Assembly (NCBI GenBank): GCA_022823045.1
Contig: JAJDXW010000120.1
Location: 1-46,772 of the forward strand
Source: Gammaproteobacteria bacterium
GTDB lineage: Bacteria > Pseudomonadota > Gammaproteobacteria > HK1
Direction: 5' to 3'
DNA: 46,772 nt
The notes beneath the pieces were generated by a model, which searched no databases, had not been told where the DNA came from, and worked only from the letters and a program-made list of their open reading frames with translations. Below, piece by piece: positions 14,193-23,613 of the stretch. A program made the translations under genes and the position numbers. Positions within the stretch are counted from its first letter, which is position 1; the number at the start of each line of letters is the position of its first letter.

Positions 14193-16271
14193 TCAGTCGT
14201 CGGAGAGCTCGGTCAGCTCCCGTCGAAAGGGCAGGGAGTCACCGGTATCTTCCGGTCCGTCGAGCTCTTCCGCATAGCGCCGGCCTGCGTAGACCGCGTG
14301 CGCAATCGTCGCCGGTGCGTACGCATCGCCGATTGCCTCGATTGACTCGATCCCGGCGTCGTTCCAGCTTGCCCGTTGCGCCGCGAGCTCAATCGCGAGC
14401 GCGTCCGCCGGTGCCCGTGAGGTGACGAGCACCACCGCGTCAACGGCAAGGATTTCCGTCCGGCCGGTGTGGACGCACGCGAGGGTGGCCGCGCCCGGTG
14501 CGATCCGATCGAGGTTGCGGAACGTCTCGACTCGGAACCCCTTCTCCAGCAACCGGGTCTGGATGAAGAACTGCTCCATCGTGTTGCGGGTCCAGGTGGA
14601 CGCCTCCGAAGCCGGGGTGGCGTATACCGTCTCGAATCCCTTCTCCGCCAACAACTCGGCCAGCACCCCGCCCATGTAGTAGTGGTCGTCGTCCCATACG
14701 AGGACCCGCTGTCCCCCCGGCATGCGCCCGTCCATCAAGTCGTCGGGGGTAAGCACCTCCGCCCCCTCGGCGACGGGCATGGGTCGCGTCCAGCAGTGCC
14801 CGACCCCGTCGGACCGCCATCTCGCGCCGGTGGCGAGCACCACTCGCGGCGCCCCGAACTCGAGGACCGCCGCCGCGTCGAGCTCCGAGTCGAAATAGAC
14901 CTCGACGTTGGGAAGCTGGTGGAGCTGCCCGACCCGGTACTCGACAACCCGGCTCCAGGCCGCGAGACCCGGCAGGCGGCTTTCCCGCCTCACCCGGCCG
15001 CCGGGTTCCCTCCCCTGCTCGGCCAGGGTGACGGCATAGCCGCGCTTGCCGAGGGCCTGGGCCGCCTCGAGTCCCGCCGGGCCCGCACCCACGATGAGCA
15101 CGGGCTTCTCCGACTCCCGGGGCCGGATGTACTCCGGATGCCAACCCCGCCGCCACTCCTCTCCCATCGTCGGATTCTGGGTGCAGCGGATCGGCGACAT
15201 CGTGAAGTCGCCCGACACGCAGATGTTGCAGCCGATGCATTCGCGGATGTCTTCGAGCCGCCCTTCCGCCACCTTCCGGGGCAGGAAGGGATCGGAGATC
15301 GAGGGCCGCGCGCAGCCGATCAGGTCGACGAGCCCTTTTCGGATGACCGCCGCCATGCGATCCGGGGACGTGTAGCGTCCCACCCCCACCACCGGCTTCG
15401 TGGTGAGGTGCTTGAGATCCGCGAGATATGGCTCGTGCCCGCCCTCCTCGCCGAAGCGCGAGGTCCGGCTGTCGTTCTCCCACCCGGCGAGGCAGAAGTC
15501 CCAGAGGTCCGGGATCTCCGCCAGCAGGCCCACCACGTCCTCGGCCTCGGCCTTCTCGAGCCCCTCGGAGCCCAGGAGCTCGTCCATCGACAACCGGCAG
15601 GGGACCGCGCACGTATCCCCGATGGCCTCCTTCGTGTCGATGAGGATCTCCCTGAGGAGCCGGGTGCGGTTCTCGAGCGACCCGCCGTACTCGTCGGCGC
15701 GGAAGTTGTACCGCCGGGAGATGAAGTGATGGAGAAATCCGAGGGCATGCCCCGCGTACACGTAGACGAGGTCGAAACCGGCCCGGCGCGCGCGCAGGGC
15801 CGCCGCCCGGTGCCATCGACGGACGTTGCGGATGTCCTGCCGGTTCATGCTGCGGGCCTGCACCGGGTCGTAGGTGAAGGTCGCGACGGGCAGCGCGGTC
15901 GGGGCCATCGGCACCTCGCGGGAGTAGAAGTTGGGGCCGTTGAGTCCGTTGTAGGCAAGCTCCAGCCCCGCGAGCGCACCGTGCTCGTGAATCTTGTCGG
16001 CCATCCGCGCGACGATCGGGATGTCGCGGTCGTCCCAGAGGCGAAGCTCGATGTAGGGAGTGATCTCCGAGCTGTAGTGGAGCTCGACCTGCTCGGTGCA
16101 CACGACCGCCCAGCCCCCTTCCGCCTTCACCCCGCGCATGTGGGCGACCGCGGTCGGGTCCCGATAGCCCATCCCGTTGCAGTGAGGCACCTGGTAGAAG
16201 CGGTTGCGGGCGGTCACGGGCCCGATCCGGATGGGCTCGAGCAGGATGTCGAAGCGGTGATCGACGGTCAT
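14193..16271 (-). CDS. Dimethylamine dehydrogenase-like flavoprotein (TMADH/DMADH family)
   Basis: Protein of 692 residues with full TMADH-family architecture. An old-yellow-enzyme-like FMN barrel covers about 1-340, a 4Fe-4S site CIGCNIC plus a later Cys in SPIRCTQNP about 345-367, and two FAD/ADP-binding Rossmann domains follow (LIVGAGPAGLEAAQALG). Cys31 in YQVPHC matches the Cys that covalently holds 6-S-cysteinyl-FMN in TMADH. A Tyr-x-x-His pair (YAGH, about 172-175) matches the catalytic site. At the position of TMADH Tyr60 this protein has Gln61 (TEQVELH), the substitution described for dimethylamine dehydrogenase and also seen in histamine dehydrogenase. Oxidative N-dealkylation or deamination of a secondary or primary amine is therefore likeliest. 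Last gene of the pot operon, with GAGG before the ATG. Confidence 0.85.
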   Translation of the reverse strand: MTVDHRFDILLEPIRIGPVTARNRFYQVPHCNGMGYRDPTAVAHMRGVKAEGGWAVVCTEQVELHYSSEITPYIELRLWDDRDIPIVARMADKIHEHGALAGLELAYNGLNGPNFYSREVPMAPTALPVATFTYDPVQARSMNRQDIRNVRRWHRAAALRARRAGFDLVYVYAGHALGFLHHFISRRYNFRADEYGGSLENRTRLLREILIDTKEAIGDTCAVPCRLSMDELLGSEGLEKAEAEDVVGLLAEIPDLWDFCLAGWENDSRTSRFGEEGGHEPYLADLKHLTTKPVVGVGRYTSPDRMAAVIRKGLVDLIGCARPSISDPFLPRKVAEGRLEDIRECIGCNICVSGDFTMSPIRCTQNPTMGEEWRRGWHPEYIRPRESEKPVLIVGAGPAGLEAAQALGKRGYAVTLAEQGREPGGRVRRESRLPGLAAWSRVVEYRVGQLHQLPNVEVYFDSELDAAAVLEFGAPRVVLATGARWRSDGVGHCWTRPMPVAEGAEVLTPDDLMDGRMPGGQRVLVWDDDHYYMGGVLAELLAEKGFETVYATPASEASTWTRNTMEQFFIQTRLLEKGFRVETFRNLDRIAPGAATLACVHTGRTEILAVDAVVLVTSRAPADALAIELAAQRASWNDAGIESIEAIGDAYAPATIAHAVYAGRRYAEELDGPEDTGDSLPFRRELTELSDD

Positions 16272-16428
16272 GGTGCCAACCTCGCGATCAGGTTCGGCCC
16301 GCGTTCACCCCGCGGCGGGGGCGACCGCCGGCAAAAATGGGGTCGGAGTGGGTTTTCCCGCTTCGTATCCGCCTCGCGCCACCTCATCGGAAAGTCCACG
16401 CTGCCCCCATTTTCGTGGCCGCGGGAGC

Positions 16429-16455
16429 GCGGCGCGCCCGCACCGGGCGCGCCGC
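16429..16455. repeat. Perfect GC hairpin between potD and the DMADH-like gene
   Basis: Twelve-base arms (16429-16440 and 16444-16455) around a three-base CAC loop form a perfect, very stable stem 19 bases beyond the potD stop. No T-run follows on the minus strand, so it may be a processing or partial-attenuation structure that lowers expression of the last gene rather than a full terminator. A second inverted pair, AAAATGGGG (16334-16342) and CCCCATTTT (16405-16413), lies nearby. Confidence 0.6.
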
Positions 16456-16474
16456 CATTCGACGGGAGCCGACC

Positions 16475-17512
16475 CTACTTCTTCAGCCGGGTCCAGATCG
16501 CGTCGTAGACCTCCTGGGTCGCCTGGTCGCAGACCGCGATGAACGTGCCCGGGGGCGCGTCGGCGGGCGGGACCGACTCCGGCTGCGAGCTGAGAGCCGG
16601 GTCCAGATGCGGGGTCACGCCCTTCACGCCGGCCGCGTAGCGCGCGAAGTTCGTCACCGCGGCGATGTTCTCGGGCTCGAGGAGAAAGTCCATGAACCGG
16701 AGCGCGTTCTCCCGGTTCGGGGCATCCTTGAGGAGCACCACGTTGTCCATCCAGACGATGTAGCCCTCACGCGGGTACGCGTACTCCACGTTCGCGCCCT
16801 CCTCGCGCGCCTTGGCGGAGAACCCGTTGTAGATCATCCCGGCCGCCGCATCGCCGGAGACGAGCACGTCCTTGGCGATATCGGAGCCGAAGGACGCCCA
16901 ATGGGCCTTCGCCGACTGGAGGAGCGCGTCCAGCGCCTTGAGCTGTTCGCGGTCGTTCGTGCACTGCGGGATCCCGAGATGGAGCGTCGCGAGCAGCATG
17001 ACCTCGCCCTGGCTGTCGAGCACGTTGATCCTGCCCCGGAGCTCCTCGGGAGGATCGAAGATGATGCTCGTCGTGTTGATGTCTTCGCCGAAGACGTCGC
17101 GGTTGACCGAGAAGCTCGTCGAGCCCCACTGGTAGGGAATCGAGTGCTTTCGGCCCGGGTCGAAGGGGACGTCGACCCATTGCGGCTCGATGTTCCCGAC
17201 GTTGGCGAGCTCGCCTTCCGCGATGGTGTCGAGCATGCCCTCGCCGGCCATGATCTCCACCATGTAGTCGCCGGGCACCGCGACATCGTACGACCCGAGC
17301 TTCCCCGCCTTGAGGGAGGCCAGCATCGCCTCGTTGGAGTCGTAGGTGTCCATCGTCACCTCGATCCCGGTCTCGGCCGCGAACTTGTCGATCAGCTCCT
17401 GCGGCATGTACTCGAACCAGTGGTAGATCGAGAGCTTCCCCGCCGCGTGCACCGAACCTGCGGTGAGGGCAAGGACGAGCGCCGCGATTCCGAGCTTGAA
17501 TGCATGTTTCAT
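16475..17512 (-). CDS. potD: PotD/PotF-like periplasmic polyamine-binding protein
   Basis: Extracytoplasmic solute-binding protein of 345 residues with a clear Sec signal (MKHAFKLGIAALVLALTAGS, cleavage after VHA at about 23). The mature start LSIYHWFEYMPQELIDKF is the classic PotD/PotF opening. YDVAVPGDYMV, IPYQWGSTSFSVNRD, DSQGEVMLLA and the late EGYIVWMDN are further family landmarks. It delivers a cationic ligand to the PotABC transporter encoded just upstream. The operon context suggests an N-methylated or polyamine-like compound rather than standard putrescine or spermidine. AGAGGAG precedes the ATG; potC ends 11 bases upstream. Confidence 0.93.
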   Translation of the reverse strand: MKHAFKLGIAALVLALTAGSVHAAGKLSIYHWFEYMPQELIDKFAAETGIEVTMDTYDSNEAMLASLKAGKLGSYDVAVPGDYMVEIMAGEGMLDTIAEGELANVGNIEPQWVDVPFDPGRKHSIPYQWGSTSFSVNRDVFGEDINTTSIIFDPPEELRGRINVLDSQGEVMLLATLHLGIPQCTNDREQLKALDALLQSAKAHWASFGSDIAKDVLVSGDAAAGMIYNGFSAKAREEGANVEYAYPREGYIVWMDNVVLLKDAPNRENALRFMDFLLEPENIAAVTNFARYAAGVKGVTPHLDPALSSQPESVPPADAPPGTFIAVCDQATQEVYDAIWTRLKK

Positions 17513-17523
17513 GTGAGTCTCCT

Positions 17524-18366
17524 CTAACGGGTTGCGGTCCGGAGCGGGTCATCGGCTCTGCTCTTCTCGCCGTATCGACCCACGAGCCAGGACAGGGTGA
17601 CGACCAGCACCGAGACGACGAGCATCAGGGTGCTCAGCGCCATGATGTTGGGTTTGATGCCCTGCTTGACGGAGCCGAAGATCGCGGTGGGCAGGGTTTC
17701 CACCCCGGCTCCCTTGATGAAGTTGGTGATGATGAAATCGTCGAGCGAGATGATGAACGCGAGGAGGAAGCCGGCGAGGATCCCCGGCGCCATCAGCGGC
17801 ATGAGCACTCGGCGGAACGCCTGGCCGCGGCTCGCGTAGAGATCCTGGGCCGCCTCCTCGTAGCTCCCGTCGATCCCTTCGAGGCGCGCCGCGATCGGGA
17901 GATACGCGAACGGAATGCAGAAGACGATGTGCGCGACCACGATCGAGAAATACCCGAGGGTGAACCCGATGGCGCTGAAGAAGACCAGCGTCGCGACCGC
18001 GGTAACGATCTCGGGGACCATGATCGGCATGCTGATGAGCGCGAGGTTGAGCGATCGGCCGCGAAACTGCCCGCCCCGCACCATCGCCACGGCCGCGGCG
18101 GTGGCAATGGTGGTGCTCGCCGTCGCGGCCATGAGCGCGATGGTGAGCGAGTTCCAGGCCGCCGCCTTGAACTTTGCCGATTCCGTCCCCGTGAACACGT
18201 CGTGGTACCACGACAGGCTGAACCCGCCCCAGCGGGTGATCGAGAGCGAGTCGTTGAAGCTGTAGACCATCACGACGAGGAGCGGCGCATAGAGCACCAC
18301 GAGGCACACGACGGTGACCGGCAGGAAGCCGGGGTAGGTCCTCACGTCGCCGGTCCGGCCCCGCAT
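17524..18366 (-). CDS. potC: PotC-like ABC transporter permease
   Basis: Inner-membrane permease of 280 residues with about six hydrophobic segments, from [18 protein letters not shown] at the N-terminus to [19 protein letters not shown] at the end. The EAA loop for contact with PotA reads [36 protein letters not shown] is typical of the PotC/PotI branch. It starts one base after the potB stop. Confidence 0.93.
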   Translation of the reverse strand: MRGRTGDVRTYPGFLPVTVVCLVVLYAPLLVVMVYSFNDSLSITRWGGFSLSWYHDVFTGTESAKFKAAAWNSLTIALMAATASTTIATAAAVAMVRGGQFRGRSLNLALISMPIMVPEIVTAVATLVFFSAIGFTLGYFSIVVAHIVFCIPFAYLPIAARLEGIDGSYEEAAQDLYASRGQAFRRVLMPLMAPGILAGFLLAFIISLDDFIITNFIKGAGVETLPTAIFGSVKQGIKPNIMALSTLMLVVSVLVVTLSWLVGRYGEKSRADDPLRTATR

Positions 18367-18367
18367 C

Positions 18368-19294
18368 TCAGCCTCCCGCCGCCGCGGCCCGGGCCTGCTG
18401 CCGGGCGTAGACGAAGAGCGCGATCAGCACGAGGGTGAGGAGGATCATCGAGGCCGCCGCCCCGAAGGGCCAGTTCCCGGCATTGCCCTTGAACTGCTCC
18501 TCGATGAGCGAACCGATCATGAAGTTCTTCGCCCCGCCGAGGAGGTCGGGGGCGAGGAACGCTCCGAGGCTCGGCACGAAGACGAGGATGCAGCCCGCGA
18601 CGATCCCGGGCCGCACCACCGGCAGCAGCACCCGCCGCAGCACCATCCAGCGCCCGGCGTAGAGGTCGGCGCCCGCCTCGGACAGGGCGAAGTCGTAGCG
18701 CTCCACCGCGGCGTAGATGGGAAGCACCATGAACGGCAGGTACGAGTAGAAGAGGCCGAGCTGGACGGCGAGGTTCGTGTTGACGAGGGCGAGGGGCTCG
18801 CTGATGACCCCGAGGCCCAGAAGCGCCTCGTTGAGCGGGCCCTGCTCCCGGATGAGGAACTTCATCGACACGGTCCGAATGAGGAGGTTCACCCAGTACG
18901 GCACGGTGACGAGGAACAGCCACGCCGCACGCGTCGCCGGGGGACGGGTCGCGATGTAGTAGGCGGTCGGGAACCCGATCACGAGGCAAAGGACGGTGGC
19001 TACCCCCGCTTGGGCGATCGAGCGGGCGAAGATCGTGATGTAGGTCCATTCGATCTTCGCCGGCTCGTCACCGAAGAGCCCGCGGTCGAACAGGAACTGG
19101 TCGTAGGCCGCGAGGGAGAACTCCCAGATCACCCCGCCCCGGAACTCCTTGGTGAGGAAGGAGTAGACGAGCATCAGGAGCACCGGCAGCAGCAGGAAGA
19201 ACCCGATCACCACCCAGGTGGGAAGGAGCAGCCGGGCCCGCACCGGCTCGAAGGTGCGCGATGCGGATCTGCCGCTGCCGAGCGCGCCCGCCAT
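18368..19294 (-). CDS. potB: PotB-like ABC transporter permease
   Basis: Inner-membrane permease of 308 residues. Membrane segments begin with [19 protein letters not shown], and [11 protein letters not shown] is the conserved PotB/PotH motif. The EAA loop reads [19 protein letters not shown]. The ATG at 19294 shares one base with the potA stop (TGATG), which sets the start and implies coupled translation. Upstream codons in this frame are antisense to potA. Confidence 0.93.
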   Translation of the reverse strand: MAGALGSGRSASRTFEPVRARLLLPTWVVIGFFLLLPVLLMLVYSFLTKEFRGGVIWEFSLAAYDQFLFDRGLFGDEPAKIEWTYITIFARSIAQAGVATVLCLVIGFPTAYYIATRPPATRAAWLFLVTVPYWVNLLIRTVSMKFLIREQGPLNEALLGLGVISEPLALVNTNLAVQLGLFYSYLPFMVLPIYAAVERYDFALSEAGADLYAGRWMVLRRVLLPVVRPGIVAGCILVFVPSLGAFLAPDLLGGAKNFMIGSLIEEQFKGNAGNWPFGAAASMILLTLVLIALFVYARQQARAAAAGG

Positions 19295-20397
19295 CAGTCC
19301 ACCAGCAGGCGCGCCGCACCGCCGGCGAGCTCGAGCCCCGCGCGCTCGCCCGTCCGGAACGACGCCTCGGTTCGACCCGCGTTCTGGGTCCGGACGATGA
19401 CCTCGGGGCCGCCGTCGAGCCGGACGGTGTGCTGGACGTCGGTCCCGAAGTAGACGACGTTTCCGACGGCGCCCGCGAGGGCGGGCGCCGGTCCACCGCC
19501 GGACCCCTCGGGGCGGAGCGACAGGCGCTCCGGGCGGATGAGGACGTGCAGCGCCGCCCCCGGCGCGGGCGGGGTCTGGAATCGGCACGGGATCTCGACG
19601 CCGTTCACGAGGCGGCACCGGCACACCCCGTCCTCCACGCGCTCCACGGTGGCCTCGAGGATGTTGGACTCTCCGATGAAGTCGGCGACGAAGCGGTCGA
19701 CCGGCGCCTCGTAGATCTCGAGCGGGGTCCCGACCTGCCGGATCAGGCCTTCGGACATCACCGCGATGCGTTCCGACATCGTCAGCGCCTCTTCCTGGTC
19801 ATGGGTGACGAAGACGAACGTGATGCCGGTCTCCTGCTGAAGCTGCTTCAACTCCATCCGCATCGACTGGCGGAGCTTCAGATCGAGGGCGGAGAGGGGC
19901 TCGTCGAGGAGCAGCACCTTCGGGCGCGGCGCCATGGCGCGGGCGAGGGCCACCCGCTGCTGCTGCCCGCCGGAGAGCTGCGCCGGCCGGCGGGACGCGA
20001 AAGGACCAAGCTTCACGAGGTCGAGCATCGCCAGGGTCTGCGCCTCGATCTCCCCCGCGGGGACCCCGAGCATCTGCATGCCGAAGGCCACGTTCTCCGC
20101 CACCGTCATGTGCGGAAACAGGGCATAGTGCTGGAATACGGTGTTGATCGGGCGACGGTGCGGCGGGAGGTTCCCGATGTCTTCCCCGTAGAGCCGGATC
20201 TCGCCTGCGGTCACCTCTTCGAATCCCGCGATGACGCGGAGCAGCGTGGTCTTCCCGCACCCCGAGGGCCCGAGGAGGGTGAAGAACTCGTTGTCCCGGA
20301 TGGAGAGCGTCGCGCCCCCGAGGGCGGTCACCGCTCCGTAGCGCTTGACGATGCCGCGGAGCTCGATCGCCATGCCGTCGCCCGCCACGGGGGTCAT
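19294..20397 (-). CDS. potA: PotA-like ABC transporter ATPase
   Basis: ATP-binding subunit of 367 residues. Walker A GPSGCGKTTLL, Q-loop NTVFQHYALFPHMTV, signature LSGGQQQRVALARA, Walker B VLLLDEPLSALD and switch VFVTHDQEEAL are all intact. A C-terminal TOBE_2-type regulatory domain follows, with IRPERLSLRP and NVVYFGTDVQHTVRL. This is standard PotA/PotG architecture. It follows the IclR gene by 74 bases and leads potABCD. Confidence 0.95.
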   Translation of the reverse strand: MTPVAGDGMAIELRGIVKRYGAVTALGGATLSIRDNEFFTLLGPSGCGKTTLLRVIAGFEEVTAGEIRLYGEDIGNLPPHRRPINTVFQHYALFPHMTVAENVAFGMQMLGVPAGEIEAQTLAMLDLVKLGPFASRRPAQLSGGQQQRVALARAMAPRPKVLLLDEPLSALDLKLRQSMRMELKQLQQETGITFVFVTHDQEEALTMSERIAVMSEGLIRQVGTPLEIYEAPVDRFVADFIGESNILEATVERVEDGVCRCRLVNGVEIPCRFQTPPAPGAALHVLIRPERLSLRPEGSGGGPAPALAGAVGNVVYFGTDVQHTVRLDGGPEVIVRTQNAGRTEASFRTGERAGLELAGGAARLLVD

Positions 20398-20471
20398 CCA
20401 CTCATCCGGCCCGTCCGGCCGCGCCCGGCGGAACCGACCCCCGGCGCCGGCGATGCGGTCCCCTGGCGGCG

Positions 20472-21284
20472 TCAGCCCCGAAATCCAAGGCTCTTCCCGA
20501 GCTCCGCGGCGGCCGCGGACAGCTTTTCCCGGATCAGCTCGCGCGAAGTGGCGCGGAAGCGGTCCGCGAGACCGGTGATGCCGACCGAGTAGAGGACGGA
20601 TCCCCCCGCCGCCCGCACCGGGTGGCCGTAGCTCAGCACCCCGGCGTCGAGCTCGTTGTCGCAGACCGCGATGCCGTCGCTGCGGATCCGATCGAGCTCC
20701 CGGCGGACCTCCTCCGAACCGACCTTGGTCCGCTCCGTGTACCGGGTGCGGGGCCGCCCCAGGTAGTCGGCGATGAACGCCTCGTCCTGAAACGCGAGGA
20801 GCGCCTTGCCGGAGGCGGCCGCGTGCAGGGGAAGCCGCCGGCCCGGCTGCACGTAGGCCCGGTTCGACCCGAGGGGCTGCTTCATCAGCACCGACTCGGC
20901 AAAGTCGCCGCTCAGCCGCGCGAGGTGAGCGGTCTCTCCGAGCGCCGCGACGAGCCCGTCCAGGGTGGGTTGGGCGAGCCCGGCGTACCCGGTCGGGTCC
21001 AGGTTGAGGTAAAGGAGGTTCAGCAGGCGCGGCCCGGACACGTACCGCTTGCTGCCGGTGGCGTTTCGCAACAGGCCCAGATCGGTCAGCCCGCGGACGA
21101 GCCGGTGCACGGTACCGGCCTTGAGCTCGAGCTCCGTCGCGATCTCGGTCAACGTCAAACCCGCCCTCGCCGCCGCGACTGTTTCGAGGATTCGAACGTA
21201 GCGGGCAAGCGGCCGGTCGCTGCCCTCCACCGCCCGCAAGTCCGGACGGTCCGGGCCGGGCGGCGTTTCCGGGAGGAGTTGCAA
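20472..21284 (-). CDS. IclR family transcriptional regulator
   Basis: Protein of 270 residues. The N-terminal winged helix-turn-helix (about 28-90) includes LTLTEIATELELKAGTVHRL and LGLLRN. The C-terminal effector-binding domain includes LPLHAAASGKALLAF, DGIAVCDNELDAGVLSYGHPV and YSVGITGLADRF, the usual IclR landmarks. IclR regulators sense small-molecule effectors and repress or activate nearby catabolic genes. A TTG start at 21284, five bases beyond the preceding stop, gives the full domain; a GTG at 21230 is possible but has no clear ribosome-binding site. It sits inside the operon it probably controls, and the palindromes at 29490-29519 are a plausible target. Confidence 0.93.
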   Translation of the reverse strand: MQLLPETPPGPDRPDLRAVEGSDRPLARYVRILETVAAARAGLTLTEIATELELKAGTVHRLVRGLTDLGLLRNATGSKRYVSGPRLLNLLYLNLDPTGYAGLAQPTLDGLVAALGETAHLARLSGDFAESVLMKQPLGSNRAYVQPGRRLPLHAAASGKALLAFQDEAFIADYLGRPRTRYTERTKVGSEEVRRELDRIRSDGIAVCDNELDAGVLSYGHPVRAAGGSVLYSVGITGLADRFRATSRELIREKLSAAAAELGKSLGFRG

Positions 21285-21288
21285 GGCC

Positions 21289-23613
21289 CTACCCCGCGGC
21301 GTCGTGGCGCTTCATGGCCATGACGACCCGCTCCGGGGTGATCGGCATCTCGAACACCCGCACCCCGATCGCGTCGGCAACGGCGTTCGCGATGGCCGGC
21401 GCCACCGGGGTCATCGCCGGCTCGCCGATCCCCTTCGCGCCGAACGGCCCGACCCCGCTCCGCGACTCGAGCACGATGCACTCGACCTTCGGCATGTCCA
21501 TCGCGGTCGGCATCAGGTACTCGCTGAACGACGGCGTCACCAGCCGGCCTTCCTCGTAAAGCATCTCCTCGCTCAGCGCGTAGCCCTGGCCGTTCTGGGC
21601 GCCCCCCTGGATCTGGCCCTCGACCGCGGCGGGGTTGATGCACTGGCCGACGTCGTGGGCCGCGATGCTCTTCAGCACCTCGACCTCCCCGGTGTCCACG
21701 TCCACGGAGACCTCCACCGCGTGGGCACCGTAGGCGTAGTCGGGGTGGGCCTGTCCCTGGCCGGTCTCCGGATCGAGGAAGTCGGTGAAGGGCGCTCGGA
21801 ACATGACGAGCTCGGAGCGGTGGATGCCCTCCGCACCGCAGATCCGGACGAGCTCGACGAAGGGCATCGACCGTTCCGGGTGGTCGGCGACGAAGACTTC
21901 GTTGAAGGCCATGTCGATGTCGCCGGCCGCGACTCCGAGCTCGCGGGCGGCGCGTTCGGCGAGCCGCGCGCGAACCGCTTCCGCCGCCTGCTTCACCGCG
22001 TTTCCGGTCATGTAGAGGGCACGGGTCGCGGTGGTGGTGCCGGCGAGGGGGGTGACGGCGGTGTCGCTGTTGTAGATGACCACGTTGTCGAGGGTGACGC
22101 CGAGGACCTCGACCGCGATCTGGCCGAGGGCGGACGCCTGGCCGGCGCCGATGTCCGTCACCCCGGATCGCACGACGACGGTGCCGTCCATCTCCACCCC
22201 GACCCACGCCTCCGAGGTGTCGTGCAGGAAGGTGAGCCGCCCGTAGCTCTGCTGGTAGCAGGCAATGCCCCGGCCGATCCGGAGCGGCCCCGCGGCCGGC
22301 GTCGGGTCGCCGAGCGCGGCCCACGCCCGTTCCGCGCACTCCTCGGTCCAGATGGCGCTCGGGGGCACGAATCCCGTCGAGATCGGCTCGCCGGTCTTGA
22401 GGAAGTTGCGGCGCCGGAGCTCCATCCGATCGAGCCCGATCGTCCTCGCCACCTCGTCCATCTGCTGCTCGTAGGCGGCGCACGCCTGCAGCGCCCCGAA
22501 GCCGCGGAACGCGCTCGTGAACATGTTGTTGGTCGCCACCGCCCGCGCGTGGACGTTGAGGTTGTCGACCCGGTAGGGGCCGGGCGCGGCTACGAGGGCG
22601 TAGAGGATCACGTAGGGGCTCAGGAACACGTAGGCCCCGGAGTCCGCGACCATCTCGACGTCGAGGGCGGTGATCCGTCCGTCCCGGGTCACTCCCGTGC
22701 GGTACGTCATGACGAAGGGGTGGCGCTTGCCGTGGCCGACGAACGAGTCCTCGCGCGTGTACTCGGGGCGCACCGGACGCCCGGTGCGAAGCGCGAGCAG
22801 GGCGAGGTACACCTCGACGGTGAGGTCCTCCTTCCCGCCGAAGCCCCCGCCGACCAGGGCGCCCCGGATCCGGACCCGGTTGTGCGGCACCCCGATCGCG
22901 TCCGCGATGGGCCGGAAGTGCTCGATCACCTGCGTCGACACCCGGATGTTGACCACCGCGTTCTCGTCCACCCAGGCGAGACCCACCTCGGGCTCGAGGA
23001 AGGCATGCTCCTGGAAGGGGGTGCGGAAGGTGTTCTCGACGATCAGGTCCGCCCGCGCGAAGCCCGCGTCGACGTCGCCCTTCCGGATCCGGCGTTCGGC
23101 GACTACGTTGGTCGTGCCCTGGACGATGGGGGCGTCCGGCTTCAGCGCCTCGATGGGGTCGTAGACGCCCGGAACGGGCTCGAGCTCGACCTCCACGAGC
23201 TCCGTGGCGTGGTCTGCGATGTCGCGGGTCTCCGCCGCGATGAGCGCGAGGGCCTCACCGAAGTACCGGACCCGCTCCTTGACGAGGATCTGCTGGCCGG
23301 TGTCGAGCCGCTTCTGGCCGGTCTGCCCCGGAATGTCCGTCGACGCGGTGCGGTCGGGGAGGTCGTCGCCGGTGAGGACGCACGCGACCCCCTCGAGCGA
23401 GCGCGCCTTCGACACGTCGAGCCGCACGAGCCGGGCGCTCGCGAGATCCGCCCGGACCACCCGCATGTGGAGCATGTTCGGCATCACGTAGTCGCCCGCG
23501 TAGGGCGTCCGCCCCGTGACCTTGCCCGGAGCGTCGGTGCGGGTGAGCGGCCGGCCGACCTGCCGCAACCGGACGTTGGGGAGAGAGCCGGGATCGGTTG
23601 CGGGGGCGTTCAT
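21289..23613 (-). CDS. Molybdenum hydroxylase large (molybdopterin-binding) subunit
   Basis: Catalytic subunit of 774 residues of a xanthine-dehydrogenase-family enzyme. The N-terminal a/b hammerhead starts with GRPLTRTDAPGKVTGRTPYA. GGGFGGKED (about 255-263) and AFRGFG (368-373) contact the molybdopterin cofactor; the Arg in AFRGFG is the xanthine-dehydrogenase-like form, not the AYRCSFR loop of true CO dehydrogenase. The catalytic Glu is in AKGIGEPAMTP near residue 735. These enzymes hydroxylate carbon in N-heterocycles or aldehydes using water. The ATG at 23613 overlaps the stop of the 2Fe-2S subunit gene (ATGA). The substrate is unknown; operon context points to an N-heterocycle. Confidence 0.93.
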   Translation of the reverse strand: MNAPATDPGSLPNVRLRQVGRPLTRTDAPGKVTGRTPYAGDYVMPNMLHMRVVRADLASARLVRLDVSKARSLEGVACVLTGDDLPDRTASTDIPGQTGQKRLDTGQQILVKERVRYFGEALALIAAETRDIADHATELVEVELEPVPGVYDPIEALKPDAPIVQGTTNVVAERRIRKGDVDAGFARADLIVENTFRTPFQEHAFLEPEVGLAWVDENAVVNIRVSTQVIEHFRPIADAIGVPHNRVRIRGALVGGGFGGKEDLTVEVYLALLALRTGRPVRPEYTREDSFVGHGKRHPFVMTYRTGVTRDGRITALDVEMVADSGAYVFLSPYVILYALVAAPGPYRVDNLNVHARAVATNNMFTSAFRGFGALQACAAYEQQMDEVARTIGLDRMELRRRNFLKTGEPISTGFVPPSAIWTEECAERAWAALGDPTPAAGPLRIGRGIACYQQSYGRLTFLHDTSEAWVGVEMDGTVVVRSGVTDIGAGQASALGQIAVEVLGVTLDNVVIYNSDTAVTPLAGTTTATRALYMTGNAVKQAAEAVRARLAERAARELGVAAGDIDMAFNEVFVADHPERSMPFVELVRICGAEGIHRSELVMFRAPFTDFLDPETGQGQAHPDYAYGAHAVEVSVDVDTGEVEVLKSIAAHDVGQCINPAAVEGQIQGGAQNGQGYALSEEMLYEEGRLVTPSFSEYLMPTAMDMPKVECIVLESRSGVGPFGAKGIGEPAMTPVAPAIANAVADAIGVRVFEMPITPERVVMAMKRHDAAG

